Shown here: positions 51,073-59,584 of the stretch, piece by piece | Layout: each line of letters begins with the position of its first letter | How positions within the stretch are numbered: the first letter of the stretch is position 1 | Source of the DNA: Pseudomonas helvetica | GTDB taxonomy: Bacteria; Pseudomonadota; Gammaproteobacteria; Pseudomonadales; Pseudomonadaceae | Reading direction: 5' to 3' | Assembly (NCBI RefSeq): GCF_039908645.1 | Contig: NZ_CP150917.1 | Location: forward strand, 2,243,501-2,307,500 | Length of the DNA: 64,000 bases | The notes under the pieces: model-generated | The model's database searches: none | The model's input: only the letters and a program-made list of their open reading frames with translations | Told to the model about the DNA's origin: nothing | Position numbers and translations under genes: made by a program

Positions 51073-52660
51073 TGCGAATTCGCAGTTTTTTGCGATCCTC
51101 ACGAACGTGGGGATGGCCAAACAGGCGAACGCCGACGCGCTCGGCATTCCCTGGAAGATCACCGAAATGGGGGTAGGTGATGCCAATCCGGGCGGGGTAG
51201 AAATCCCGCCCAACCCGGTCCCGTCGCCGGCCCAGACCAAACTACTCAACGAGTGGCGCCGAAAGCCGCTGAACCAGCTGAAGATCGACCCGGTCAACCC
51301 GGCGGTGATCATCGCCGAGCAGATCATTCCGGCCGATGAGGGCGGTAAGTGGATTCGCGAAATCGGCCTCTACGATGCGGACGGCGACCTGGTGGCGGTG
51401 GCCAACTGCGCGCCGAGCTTCAAGCCGTTACTGTCGCAGGGCTCGGGCCGCACGCAAATCGTGCGGATGAACTTCATTGTCAGCAGCACCGGGAACATCA
51501 CGCTCAAGATCGATCCGGCGATTGTGCTGGCCTCGCGGGCCTACGTCGACGCGGCCATTCTGGAGGTGCTGCCGAAGAACAAAACACCCGGCGAGTGGAC
51601 TCGGGTCAAGACCAACGATCGCGGGCTTGTGGTGTCGGGCGATAACCCTGACACGCTGGCCGGGATGGGCATCAAGGACAGCTACACCAAGGCCGAAATC
51701 GAGTCGATGATTGCCCAGGCCTCGGCGCTGCCGGTCGGCACCATGGTGGCGTTTCCGGTGAACAAGGTTCCACCGGGGTTTCTGGAGATTGACGGCAGTG
51801 TGAAGAGTGCTGCGGTCTATCCGGATCTTGCGACGTTCCTGGGAACTGCATTCAACAAGGGCGGTGAGGGCGCTGGAAACTTCCGCCTGCCGGAGTCGCG
51901 CGGCGAGTACCTGCGTGGCTGGGATCATGGGCGCGGTATTGATGCAGGACGTGGTATCGGCACCTATCAGGGCGCTTCCTACCTCTATGACACATTGGGC
52001 CAACTATCTACGCCTAATCGGTTGGCGTCTTCAGTTCAGGACGAGGATCTGGCCGGGCGGATCACTCGAGATCTGACGGTCTGTCAGCCGAGCGTCACGA
52101 CGAATACTGCGTCCTACGTTGACACCGGCAGGGCCGTTCGCACGCGTAACCTCTCGGTTATGTGGTGCATCAAGGCCTGGAATGCGCCAATCAATCAGGG
52201 AAACATTGATGTCGCCGCGCTGGTTACGTTGGCGGCGCTGGCCACGGAGACGAATCAGGGGACGGCAAAAGTCGCGACTCAGACTCAGGTCAACGAAGGC
52301 ACGGATGACGCCACGGTAGTGACCCCCAAAAAGCTTCGGCGCGGGTTTGCAATCAGCCTGGCTACCAACGGCTACGTTGCATTTCCGACATGGCTTGGCG
52401 GGTTGATCATTCAGTGGGGCACGGTGTATGCCCCAACTTACGGCACGGCTAACGTGTATATGACTATGCCGATTGCTTGGCCAATTGCGTTCCCTAATGT
52501 GGCATTTGCGGCCATGGGGTCGATCTTTACCGGTATATCCTCGAGCAGCTTTACAAACTGGTCGCTTGAGGGTCGAAGTAAGACGGGAACCTCTTGGTAC
52601 TACGCGGGTGGACAGACAGGAGCTAGTCCGGTGCTTTCATACATCGCTATAGGGAATTAA
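51065..52660 (+). CDS. Tail fibre protein (gpH-like), receptor-binding
   Basis: A 531-aa fibre. The N-terminal baseplate-binding domain (1-160, DUF3751-type) contains QFFAILTNVGMAKQANADALG and WIREIGLYDADGDLVAVANCAPSFKPLLSQGSGRTQ (core IREIGLYDADGDLVAVANC). A collar-like segment (GTMVAFPVNKVPPGFLEIDG, GNFRLPESRGEYLRGWDHGRGID) follows, then a C-terminal tip with lower GC. The tip probably determines host range and is the part most likely exchanged. Confidence 0.9.
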   Translation: MIDANSQFFAILTNVGMAKQANADALGIPWKITEMGVGDANPGGVEIPPNPVPSPAQTKLLNEWRRKPLNQLKIDPVNPAVIIAEQIIPADEGGKWIREIGLYDADGDLVAVANCAPSFKPLLSQGSGRTQIVRMNFIVSSTGNITLKIDPAIVLASRAYVDAAILEVLPKNKTPGEWTRVKTNDRGLVVSGDNPDTLAGMGIKDSYTKAEIESMIAQASALPVGTMVAFPVNKVPPGFLEIDGSVKSAAVYPDLATFLGTAFNKGGEGAGNFRLPESRGEYLRGWDHGRGIDAGRGIGTYQGASYLYDTLGQLSTPNRLASSVQDEDLAGRITRDLTVCQPSVTTNTASYVDTGRAVRTRNLSVMWCIKAWNAPINQGNIDVAALVTLAALATETNQGTAKVATQTQVNEGTDDATVVTPKKLRRGFAISLATNGYVAFPTWLGGLIIQWGTVYAPTYGTANVYMTMPIAWPIAFPNVAFAAMGSIFTGISSSSFTNWSLEGRSKTGTSWYYAGGQTGASPVLSYIAIGN

Positions 52661-52662
52661 AC

Positions 52663-53103
52663 ATGGGCAAGTATCTGTACTCAGCCTCAACAGGCGGGGT
52701 CTATCGAAAGGGGTTTCACGCGGTGATTCCTGAAGATGCTTTGTCGATTTCTGATGATGTATACCGGGATCTGTTTGCGGAGCCGCTGCCGCCCGGCCGG
52801 GTCGTAGTACCCGGCGAGGACGGCTTGCCGCTCGTTGTTGATAGCCCTGGATTATCGAATGAAGCACTAGCTGCAGCTGAGCGAGCATGGCGCAATGCCC
52901 AGCTATCGCAAACCGACAGCTTGGTGGCGCGGCACCGCGACGAGCTGGAAGATGAGGGCGGAGCAACAACCCTTGGCGCCGAGCAATACGCCGAGCTGCA
53001 AGCGTTCCGTCGGGCGCTTCGAAACTGGCCAGAAGGAGACGAGTTTCCGCTTGTTGATCACCGTCCTGCGCCCCCGCCTTGGCTGATCCCCCAGCTCCAA
53101 TAA
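52663..53103 (+). CDS. Tail fibre assembly chaperone-like protein
   Basis: A 146-aa protein two bases after the fibre stop. It starts MGKYLYSASTGGVYRKGFHAVIPEDALSISDDVYRDLF (core GKYLYSASTGGVY, PEDALSISDD), with LVARHRDELE and YAELQAFRRALRNWPEGDEFP (core YAELQAFRRALRNWP), the usual C-terminal Tfa pattern. Such proteins help fold or trimerise the fibre tip. Confidence 0.85.
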   Translation: MGKYLYSASTGGVYRKGFHAVIPEDALSISDDVYRDLFAEPLPPGRVVVPGEDGLPLVVDSPGLSNEALAAAERAWRNAQLSQTDSLVARHRDELEDEGGATTLGAEQYAELQAFRRALRNWPEGDEFPLVDHRPAPPPWLIPQLQ

Positions 53104-53130
53104 ACGCCCCGCACTGACGGGGCGTTTTCT
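53103..53130 (+). terminator. Intrinsic terminator after fibre assembly gene
   Basis: AACGCCCC (53103-53110) pairs perfectly with GGGGCGTT (53119-53126), followed by TTCTTTT. It separates the baseplate/fibre block from the sheath block. Confidence 0.8.
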
Positions 53131-53163
53131 TTTCCGTTACGCGTAACACAAACATCCCTAACG

Positions 53164-53186
53164 GCCTCGCTCATGCGGGGCTTTTT
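53164..53186 (+). terminator. Mini-hairpin with T-tract before sheath gene
   Basis: GCCTCGC (53164-53170) and GCGGGGC (53175-53181), one wobble pair, followed by TTTTT, then CTGGAGA and ATG 53208. Same layout as other late-region modules. Confidence 0.6.
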
Positions 53187-53207
53187 CGTTTCTGGAGATT
53201 GAGCTTT

Positions 53208-54374
53208 ATGAGTTTCTTTCACGGCGTTACGACCACCGATGTCAAGACCGGCGCGCGCACCATTTCGTTGCCGTCGTCTTCGATCATTGGCCTCTGCGAC
53301 ACCTTCATCCCGGGCGTTCTCGGTGGTGGCACCGCCAAGGCCGGCGAGCTGAAGTTGATCACCACCGAGCGCGAAGCCATTGCCGCCTTCGGCCCCGATT
53401 CGGCGATCACCAAGGCCTGTAAGGCGATCTATGCCAAAGCCAAGGCGGTGATTGTCGCCATCGGCGTGCCCAAGCTGGAAGACGTCGCGCTGCAAACCTC
53501 GGCGATCATCGGCGGGGTGTTGGCCTCGGGTCAGCGTACCGGCCTGCAGGCGTTGCTTGATGGAAAAAGCCTGTTCAACGCCCAGCCGCGGCTGCTGATC
53601 GCGCCGGGCCATACGGCCACGCAAGCGGTGGCTACGGCGCTCGATAGCCTGGCGCAGAAGCTACGGGCCATCGGCATCATCGACGGGCCTGGCACTACCG
53701 ATGAGGCCGCCATGGCCTACGCCAAGAACTTCGGCAGTCGCAACCTGTTCATGGTTGACCCCGGCGTGCAGTACTGGGACACCGACCTCAGTAAGACGGT
53801 TGATGTACCGGGCTCGGCCTGGGCGGCGGGCTTGTTCGCCTGGACCGATGCGGAATATGGCTTTTGGGCGTCGCCGTCGAACAAGGAGTTAACCGGTATC
53901 ACCGGCACGACCCGCGCCGTCGAGTACCTGGACGGCGACGAGACGTGCCGGGCCAACCTGCTGAACAACGCGAATATCGCGACGTTCATTCGCGACGATG
54001 GCTACCGACTGTGGGGTAACCGCACGCTGTCGAGCGATCCGAAATGGGCGTTCGTCACCCGCGTTCGCACGCTGTTCATCCTCATGGATGCCGTGCAAGC
54101 CAGTCACAAATGGGCCGTTGACCGCTCGATCACCAAGACTTACGTCAGTGACGTGACTAACGGTCTGGATGCGTTCATGCGCGACCTGAAAGCCCAGGGC
54201 GCGATTATCAATTTCGAAGTGTTCCCGGACACCGAGCGGAACACGCCCAGCCAAATCGCCGAGGGCAAAGTCTATTGGCGCATTCGCTTCACCGACGTGC
54301 CGCCGGCCGAAAACCCGAATTTCCTTTTTGAAGTCACCGATCAGTGGATGACCGAAGTTCTTGAAGCAGCCTAA
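53208..54374 (+). CDS. Contractile tail sheath protein (FI)
   Basis: A 388-aa sheath protein from ATG 53208 (MSFFHGVTTTDVKTGARTI), two codons after another in-frame ATG. P2 FI features: FHGVTTTDVKTGARTISLPSSSIIGLCDTF (core TDVKTGARTISLPSSSIIG), VDRSITKTYVSDVTNGLDAFMRDL (core SITKTYVSDVTNG) and ITGTTRAVEYLDGDE. It polymerises around the tube and contracts on infection. Confidence 0.95.
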   Translation: MSFFHGVTTTDVKTGARTISLPSSSIIGLCDTFIPGVLGGGTAKAGELKLITTEREAIAAFGPDSAITKACKAIYAKAKAVIVAIGVPKLEDVALQTSAIIGGVLASGQRTGLQALLDGKSLFNAQPRLLIAPGHTATQAVATALDSLAQKLRAIGIIDGPGTTDEAAMAYAKNFGSRNLFMVDPGVQYWDTDLSKTVDVPGSAWAAGLFAWTDAEYGFWASPSNKELTGITGTTRAVEYLDGDETCRANLLNNANIATFIRDDGYRLWGNRTLSSDPKWAFVTRVRTLFILMDAVQASHKWAVDRSITKTYVSDVTNGLDAFMRDLKAQGAIINFEVFPDTERNTPSQIAEGKVYWRIRFTDVPPAENPNFLFEVTDQWMTEVLEAA

Positions 54375-54386
54375 GGGGCCTAGTCA

Positions 54387-54890
54387 ATGATTCCTCAAAC
54401 TTTGTTTAACACCAACCTGTTCGTCGACGGGGTGAGCTTTGCCGGCGACGTGCCAAGCCTGACGCTGCCCAAGCTGGCCACCAAGACTGACGAGTATCGC
54501 GGCGGCGGCATGGCCGGCTCGATCGAGATGGATCAGGGCCTTGAGAAAATGGAAGCGTCCTTTGTCACCAAGGGCGTGCGCCGTGAGTCGCTGAAGCACT
54601 TCGGCCTGGCCGATGGCACGGCCTTCAATGCCACTTTTCGGGCCGCGTTCAAGGGGCAAAAGGGGGCGATTACTGCCGTTGTCGCTACCCTGCGCGGCCG
54701 GCTCAAAGAGGTTGACCTGGGCGACTGGAAGGCCGGCGACCCGGCCGAGATCAAGCACGCGATTGCGGTCAGCTACTACAAGCTCGAAATCGACGGCCGC
54801 CTGATGTACGAAATCGACATGGTCGCCGGCGTTCAGGTGATCGACGGCAAAGACCAATTGGCGGAAGTACGCGCCGCGCTCGGCCTCTAA
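54387..54890 (+). CDS. Major tail tube protein (FII)
   Basis: A 167-aa tube protein: MIPQTLFNTNLFVDGVSFAGDVPSLTLPKLATKTDEYRGGGMAGSIEMD (core SLTLPKLATKTDEYRGGGM) and DMVAGVQVIDGKDQLAEVRAALGL (core VIDGKDQLAEVRAALGL), characteristic of P2 FII. It assembles into the inner tube under the sheath. Twelve bases follow the sheath stop. Confidence 0.95.
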   Translation: MIPQTLFNTNLFVDGVSFAGDVPSLTLPKLATKTDEYRGGGMAGSIEMDQGLEKMEASFVTKGVRRESLKHFGLADGTAFNATFRAAFKGQKGAITAVVATLRGRLKEVDLGDWKAGDPAEIKHAIAVSYYKLEIDGRLMYEIDMVAGVQVIDGKDQLAEVRAALGL

Positions 54891-54904
54891 GGGAGTAGAA
54901 CCAG

Positions 54905-55504
54905 ATGACTCAAGCAACTGATAAACCACTGCCGGCCTGGCTGTCGATCAACGCTGACGGCGCCGTGGTGACGCTCACGCGTCCGATCGAGGCCAGCGGG
55001 GTCAACGTCGAAGCACTGACTATGCGCGCGCCGTCGGTGCGCGCAGTGCGTGCGGCTGATCGCGCATCCAACGGCGACGACGAGCAGCGCGAGCTGATGC
55101 TGTTCGCTGGCTTGACTGAGGTCGGGCTCAAGGATCTTGAAGGGCTCAAGCTGACGGACTATCGCCGTGTACAGGCGGCCTATTCGCACCTGGCGCCTGA
55201 TACCGATTACTCGACGTCGATGCCGGCGTGGCTGTCGATCACCACCGATCAGGCGTTGGTGACGTTGTCGTGCCCGAGCGAAATCAACGGCGTGATGGTC
55301 GACAAGCTCGCCTTGCGTTCGCCGACCGTGCGCGACGTGCGGGAGGCCAATCGCGACGCCGGCGGCGACGCCGAGCAGCGCGAGCTGGTGTTGTTTGCCG
55401 CCTTGTCCGGTGCGCCTGTCGCGGATCTGGAGGGCCTAAAGCTGGTGGACTTCAACCGCTTGCAGGCCGGCTATTTTCGCATGGACAACGACGACGGGCT
55501 TTAA
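54905..55504 (+). CDS. Tail assembly protein gpE, internally duplicated
   Basis: A 199-aa product built of two similar copies of a gpE-like tail assembly domain. The first copy (about 9-97) has PAWLSINADGAVVTLTRPIE, LTMRAPSVRAVRAADRAS, GDDEQRELMLFAGLTEV and DLEGLKLTDYRRVQAAY. The second copy (about 108-193) has PAWLSITTDQALVTLSCPSE, LALRSPTVRDVREANRDA, GDAEQRELVLFAALSGA and DLEGLKLVDFNRLQAGY. Normal gpE is about half this length. It acts with the E' extension as a chaperone for the tape measure. Its end carries a CTT TAA C slip-like site. Confidence 0.88.
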   Translation: MTQATDKPLPAWLSINADGAVVTLTRPIEASGVNVEALTMRAPSVRAVRAADRASNGDDEQRELMLFAGLTEVGLKDLEGLKLTDYRRVQAAYSHLAPDTDYSTSMPAWLSITTDQALVTLSCPSEINGVMVDKLALRSPTVRDVREANRDAGGDAEQRELVLFAALSGAPVADLEGLKLVDFNRLQAGYFRMDNDDGL

Positions 55505-55616
55505 CCCCAACGTGATCAAGGGGGCGGCAAAACGTCTGGCGGCGGAAACTGGATTTTCCGCCGCTGAAATCCAGGCAATGCCCTTTGCGGAAATGGTGTG
55601 GTGGCTCACGGATTGA
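55503..55616 (+). CDS. gpE' extension (GpE family), reached by predicted +1 frameshift
   Basis: After the E stop (TAA 55502-55504) the +1 frame is open from AAC 55503 to TGA 55616 and reads NPNVIKGAAKRLAAETGFSA, then AEIQAMPFAEMVWWLTD, the typical end of P2 E' (hydrophobic, with MPFAEMVWW). A GTG at 55512 could also start a separate 34-aa product, with a poor ribosome site. In P2, E and E+E' arise by a -1 frameshift; here the frame requires +1 (or -2). The slip site CTT TAA C matches that of prfB (CTT TGA C). Confidence 0.7.
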   Translation, partial: NPNVIKGAAKRLAAETGFSAAEIQAMPFAEMVWWLTD

Positions 55617-55654
55617 GCCGCTTTCGGTAACGCTGGGCACATGGGGGCCATGAC

Positions 55655-58450
55655 ATGGCGAACAAACTCGCTCTCGGGCTTGTGATTGGCGGCGCCGTCA
55701 GTTCGACGGTCGGCGCCGCGTTCAAGGACGTCACCGGGCGCATCAAGCGCCTTGAGGATGAAGGCAAGAAAGCGCGCGTGTTGCAGCGTGCAATCGGCGA
55801 CACCATCCGCCTGCGTGATGAGTGGAAAAAGGCGCATGACAGCGGTTCGGCCGGCGCGTCGAAATTGCTGGGCCGGTTGAATTCCAATCTCGACAGCTTG
55901 AAAAAGCAGGGCGTCGAAGTCGGTCGGCTGGAGAAGGCCTATCGGTCCATGGGGCAGGCGGCCAACAAGGCCGAGTTTAAGGCCAAGGGGCATCAACAGC
56001 TTGATGCCGGTAAGGCCGGCATGAAAAGCGCGGTCGGCGCGGCTGTCGTCGGTGTAGGGGCTCTGGCGGTACCGACGAAGGTCAGCGCGGACTTCGGGGC
56101 CATTGTTCGTGACATCGCGATCAAGGCCGGGATTGCCAACAAGCCACAAGAACAGGAGATGTCGCGCAAGATCATCGACACCTCACGCGATACCGGCATG
56201 GCGCGCAACGACGTGGCCGACGTGGTCAACCAGTTGGTTGGCGCCGGGATGGAGTTGAGCAAGGCCCTGGAATACGCGCCCGTCGCGGCCAAGTTTGTCG
56301 TGGGGCAGGGCTCAAACGGCGTCGACACGGCGAAGATGATCAACGCCATGGGACAAAACGCCAAGATCACCGACCCCAAACAGATGCAGCAGGCGCTGGA
56401 GGCGATTGCCTATCAAGGGCAGGCGGGCAGCTTTGAAGCGGCCGACATGGCCAAGTGGTTCCCTGAGCTGTTGGCGGAAATGGGCAAGAATGGGATCACC
56501 GGCATGGATGCGGTGACTCAGTTGGGCGCCATGCTGCAAGTGCAGATGAAGACGGCCGGTAGCTCGGACGAGGCGGCCAACAACCTCAAGAACTGGATGG
56601 GCAAAATCGGTTCGACCGATACCGTCCAGGCGTATAAGAAGGCTGGCATCGACTACAAGGGATCGATGCAGACCGGTTTGCAAAACGGAATGTCGACGCT
56701 GGAAACCAGCATGGCGTTGGCTCAGAAGTACATTCAGGCCACCGATCCCAAGCGCGCGGCGGCGATGGCCGAGGCGACGGCCAAGATCAGCAAGGAGGCC
56801 GATCCGGAGAAAGCCAAGGCCATGATGGCCTCGCTGGAGGAGTCGTTACGCACCGGCGACCTGTTCGCCGACATGCAGGTCAAGGCCGCGCTGTCGGCCT
56901 ACATGCAGAACAAGGCGCTGTACAGCCAGCTTAAAAACGATTCACGCGATGCAACCGGCATCCTCGATAAAAACCTCAGCGAGCGGCGCGAGACGTCGTC
57001 GCAGAAGTGGGCCGAAATGGCGCAGTCGATGGATGACGCCATGCGCAGCGTGGGGGACGCGCTGCGCCCGGTCACGGATACCGTGGCCGAGACGCTGACT
57101 AAAGTCACCAAGGGCATTACCGCGCTGTCTGACAGCTCGCCCGGGGTGGTGACGGGGATCGTGGCGGTCGGGGGTGGATTGATCACGCTCAAAAGCCTGT
57201 TAAGTTCGTTCAAGATGGGTAAAGGGCTGTTCAACCTGGCGCGCGGTTCGTTGGGGGGTGGCAAAGCCGGCGAGGTGCAAAAGGTCTTTGTGACCAACGC
57301 CAAGGACGGCGATGGCGATGGCAACGACAAGGATGCAGAACCCAAGGGCAAGGCCGGCAAAGCGCTGTCGCTGGTGGAAACCGGGCTCAAGGCGGTAGCG
57401 GCCCTCAAGGGGAAACCTGCCGATGGCGACGCTGAAGCGGAGGGCGAAGGCGACGACAAGAAGGCCGGAAAATTCGATCTGGTTGCGACCGGCCTCAAGG
57501 TGGTTTCGCTGGCCAAGGAGGCGACTTCAGGGGGTGGCGAGGACGGTGAGGCAGGATCGGGTGACGACGGCGTCAAGAAGGTGTTTGTCGTCAACGCTAG
57601 CGCCATGGGCGGTGCCGGTGGGGCGGGGGGCGTGGATGCCCCGGGAGAAACGCGTCGACGTGGACGTGGGGCGAGACGATCCGGCCGCCGGCGTGCGGGT
57701 GGTTCGCGTCCGCCAGTACCACGCCCGCCGGTGCCCGTGCCGCGTCCGCCGATCCCGCCAGTGCCACCGGTTCCCGGGGCGGCGGTGTCCAAGCTGGGCG
57801 GGGTCATGAAGATGGCCGGCAAAGTCGGCAAGGTCGGCAAGTTCATTCCCGGCGGTTCGCTGATGGAAGCCAGTTCGATGGCTTACGACACCTTCGAGAA
57901 CGCCAAGACCAAGGACGAAAAGGCCGAGGGTTACGGCGCGGCCGCCGGCAATCTGGCGGGCACCATGGCCGGCGCAGCAGCAGGGGCGGCCATCGGTTCG
58001 GTGGTGCCGATCATCGGTACCGCCATTGGCGGCTTGATTGGGGCTTACCTCGGCAGCCAGGGCGGCGCCGCGTTGGGCGGTTCCCTGGGCAAATCGCTGT
58101 TCGGTGGCGAGGATGAAAAGCCCAAGGAAAAAGCCCCCGTGCCGACAACCCCGCTGATGATGGCGCAGGTGCCGCAAGGGCCGGTGCTCGGTGATGCCGC
58201 GCGCTCGATGGCGGTCACCCAACCGCTGAAAGCGGCGGCGCTGGCGATCCAACCCAAGGAGCCGGAAAAGCCGGTGCCGGCCAAAGTGGATCAGCAGTTT
58301 CAGTACTCGCTGAGTATGCCGGTCACGGTGCAAGGGGATGTTAAAGACCCGCAACGCTTGGCCCAGGACCTGATGCCGCACATGCAACGGATGATGGCGG
58401 ATGCCGCGAAACAGAACGCCGCCAAGCTGTACGACGAACCCCACGTGTAA
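55655..58450 (+). CDS. Tail tape measure protein
   Basis: A 931-aa protein. N-terminal coiled coil (about 25-110), then TP901-type tape measure core (about 130-330; KIIDTSRDTGMARNDVADVVNQLVGAGMELSK, core MARNDVADVVNQLVGAGM, and QGQAGSFEAADMAKWFPELLAEMGKNG, core FEAADMAKWFPELLAEMGKNG limited to AADMAKWFPELLAEMG). Hydrophobic segments follow near 480-510 and 770-815. Between them lies a long low-complexity Asp/Gly/Lys part and a Pro-rich stretch (RPPVPRPPVPVPRPPIPPVP). It sets tail length and is ejected with DNA. Confidence 0.93.
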   Translation: MANKLALGLVIGGAVSSTVGAAFKDVTGRIKRLEDEGKKARVLQRAIGDTIRLRDEWKKAHDSGSAGASKLLGRLNSNLDSLKKQGVEVGRLEKAYRSMGQAANKAEFKAKGHQQLDAGKAGMKSAVGAAVVGVGALAVPTKVSADFGAIVRDIAIKAGIANKPQEQEMSRKIIDTSRDTGMARNDVADVVNQLVGAGMELSKALEYAPVAAKFVVGQGSNGVDTAKMINAMGQNAKITDPKQMQQALEAIAYQGQAGSFEAADMAKWFPELLAEMGKNGITGMDAVTQLGAMLQVQMKTAGSSDEAANNLKNWMGKIGSTDTVQAYKKAGIDYKGSMQTGLQNGMSTLETSMALAQKYIQATDPKRAAAMAEATAKISKEADPEKAKAMMASLEESLRTGDLFADMQVKAALSAYMQNKALYSQLKNDSRDATGILDKNLSERRETSSQKWAEMAQSMDDAMRSVGDALRPVTDTVAETLTKVTKGITALSDSSPGVVTGIVAVGGGLITLKSLLSSFKMGKGLFNLARGSLGGGKAGEVQKVFVTNAKDGDGDGNDKDAEPKGKAGKALSLVETGLKAVAALKGKPADGDAEAEGEGDDKKAGKFDLVATGLKVVSLAKEATSGGGEDGEAGSGDDGVKKVFVVNASAMGGAGGAGGVDAPGETRRRGRGARRSGRRRAGGSRPPVPRPPVPVPRPPIPPVPPVPGAAVSKLGGVMKMAGKVGKVGKFIPGGSLMEASSMAYDTFENAKTKDEKAEGYGAAAGNLAGTMAGAAAGAAIGSVVPIIGTAIGGLIGAYLGSQGGAALGGSLGKSLFGGEDEKPKEKAPVPTTPLMMAQVPQGPVLGDAARSMAVTQPLKAAALAIQPKEPEKPVPAKVDQQFQYSLSMPVTVQGDVKDPQRLAQDLMPHMQRMMADAAKQNAAKLYDEPHV

Positions 58451-58459
58451 GGAGGCCTC

Positions 58460-59305
58460 ATGGCTTATATGGAGCAGTTGCAATCGGGCCTCAAGTACCT
58501 GGTGGAAGCGGGGGAAGCTGGCCGGCGCAGTGCGGACGGCATGCTGGGGCCGGTCAACGGTGCGATCAGCGAGTTGACTGGTGCGGCGTCCGAGCTGGAA
58601 AACATCCCGTTTGTGGGGCCGGCTATCGGCGCCAAGCTTCAGCGGGTGATGCGCGGCGTAGACGCGGCCCAGGCCAAGGTCGGCCAAGTGGCGGCGGTGT
58701 ACGGCCGTGCGACCCGGGCGGCCACTGAAGTACAGGAACGGTTGGGCACGCTGAAGGAACAAGCGGGCAAGGCGGCGACGGCGATCAACAACATCGCCGG
58801 CAAGGTCAGCCCGTCGCTGGCCAACATCGTGCCCACCAGCTCTTTTGCCGTGGATGCTACGCCCGCCCCGGAGGCGGTGAAGCCGTTCCCGCACCTGATG
58901 ATCATTCAGCCGCGTGACCCGAAACTTCAGCCGTACTACTTCAACCTAGACACGGCCGCCTTTGACGAGCTGAGCCGCTCGACCGAATTCCGCTGGGCCT
59001 CGCAGGAGCGTTTGACGCGCCGGCCGGCGCAGCAGGCCGTGGGCATGGGCGAAGAAAAGTTGACGCTCAAGGGCACGATCTATCCGGGCTTCAAAGGTGG
59101 CCTCAAGCAGCTCGACACCTTGCGCACGATCGGCGCCAGGCTTCAGCCGTTGACCCTGACTACGGGCTACGGCGACGTAATGGGGGCTTGGTGCTTGAAG
59201 AATATCAACGAGGAGCAGAGCGCGCTGATGCACGGCGGGATTCCCCGTAAACAAGGGTTCACACTGGAGTTTGTGCGCTATGGCGATGACATGCAGGACG
59301 TCTGA
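58460..59305 (+). CDS. Tail protein U with N-terminal extension
   Basis: A 281-aa protein. The C-terminal half (about 140-281) matches P2 gpU: HLMIIQPRDPKLQPYYFNLDTAAFDELSRSTEFRWASQERLTRRPAQQAVGMGEEKLTLKGTIYPGFKGGLKQLDTLR (cores FDELSRSTEFRWASQERL and KLTLKGTIYPGFKGGL). The first 135 residues are an Ala-rich helical extension absent from P2 gpU, whose usual length is near 150 aa. gpU caps the tail tube. The frame overlaps gene X. Confidence 0.9.
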   Translation: MAYMEQLQSGLKYLVEAGEAGRRSADGMLGPVNGAISELTGAASELENIPFVGPAIGAKLQRVMRGVDAAQAKVGQVAAVYGRATRAATEVQERLGTLKEQAGKAATAINNIAGKVSPSLANIVPTSSFAVDATPAPEAVKPFPHLMIIQPRDPKLQPYYFNLDTAAFDELSRSTEFRWASQERLTRRPAQQAVGMGEEKLTLKGTIYPGFKGGLKQLDTLRTIGARLQPLTLTTGYGDVMGAWCLKNINEEQSALMHGGIPRKQGFTLEFVRYGDDMQDV

Positions 59306-59486
59306 GGGGGACATGCTCGATGTCATTTGCCATAACTACTATGGCCACCTCAACGGCAGCACCGAGGCGGTACTCGATGCAAACCAAGGGCTGGCCGATG
59401 AGCCTCAGCCCTATCGGGTCGGGGTGTTGATCATCCTGCCGGATCTGCCCAGCCCGACGAACGAGGGTGTCAGCCTTTGGGATTGA
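59280..59486 (+). CDS. Tail protein X (LysM-like)
   Basis: A 68-aa protein overlapping the end of U by 26 bases; ATG 59280 or 59286 (MAMTCRTSEGDMLDVICHNY, core given). The pattern TSEGDMLDVICHNYYG...VLDANQGLAD...IILPDL is the gpX LysM-like fold, which may contact peptidoglycan or the baseplate hub. Confidence 0.93.
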   Translation: MAMTCRTSEGDMLDVICHNYYGHLNGSTEAVLDANQGLADEPQPYRVGVLIILPDLPSPTNEGVSLWD

Positions 59487-59547
59487 CCTTCGGCAAATCC
59501 GCCGCCGGCGCGCCGCTGCGTTACGCGTAACGGCTCATTGTTTTCTG

Positions 59548-59570
59548 GCCCGCCCTGTGCGGGCTTTTTT
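59548..59570 (+). terminator. Hairpin with T-tract between X and D
   Basis: GCCCGC (59548-59553) and GCGGGC (59559-59564) pair perfectly, followed by TTTTTT (59565-59570); gene D starts 15 bases later. Confidence 0.7.
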
Positions 59571-59584
59571 GTGGGCAAAATTTC

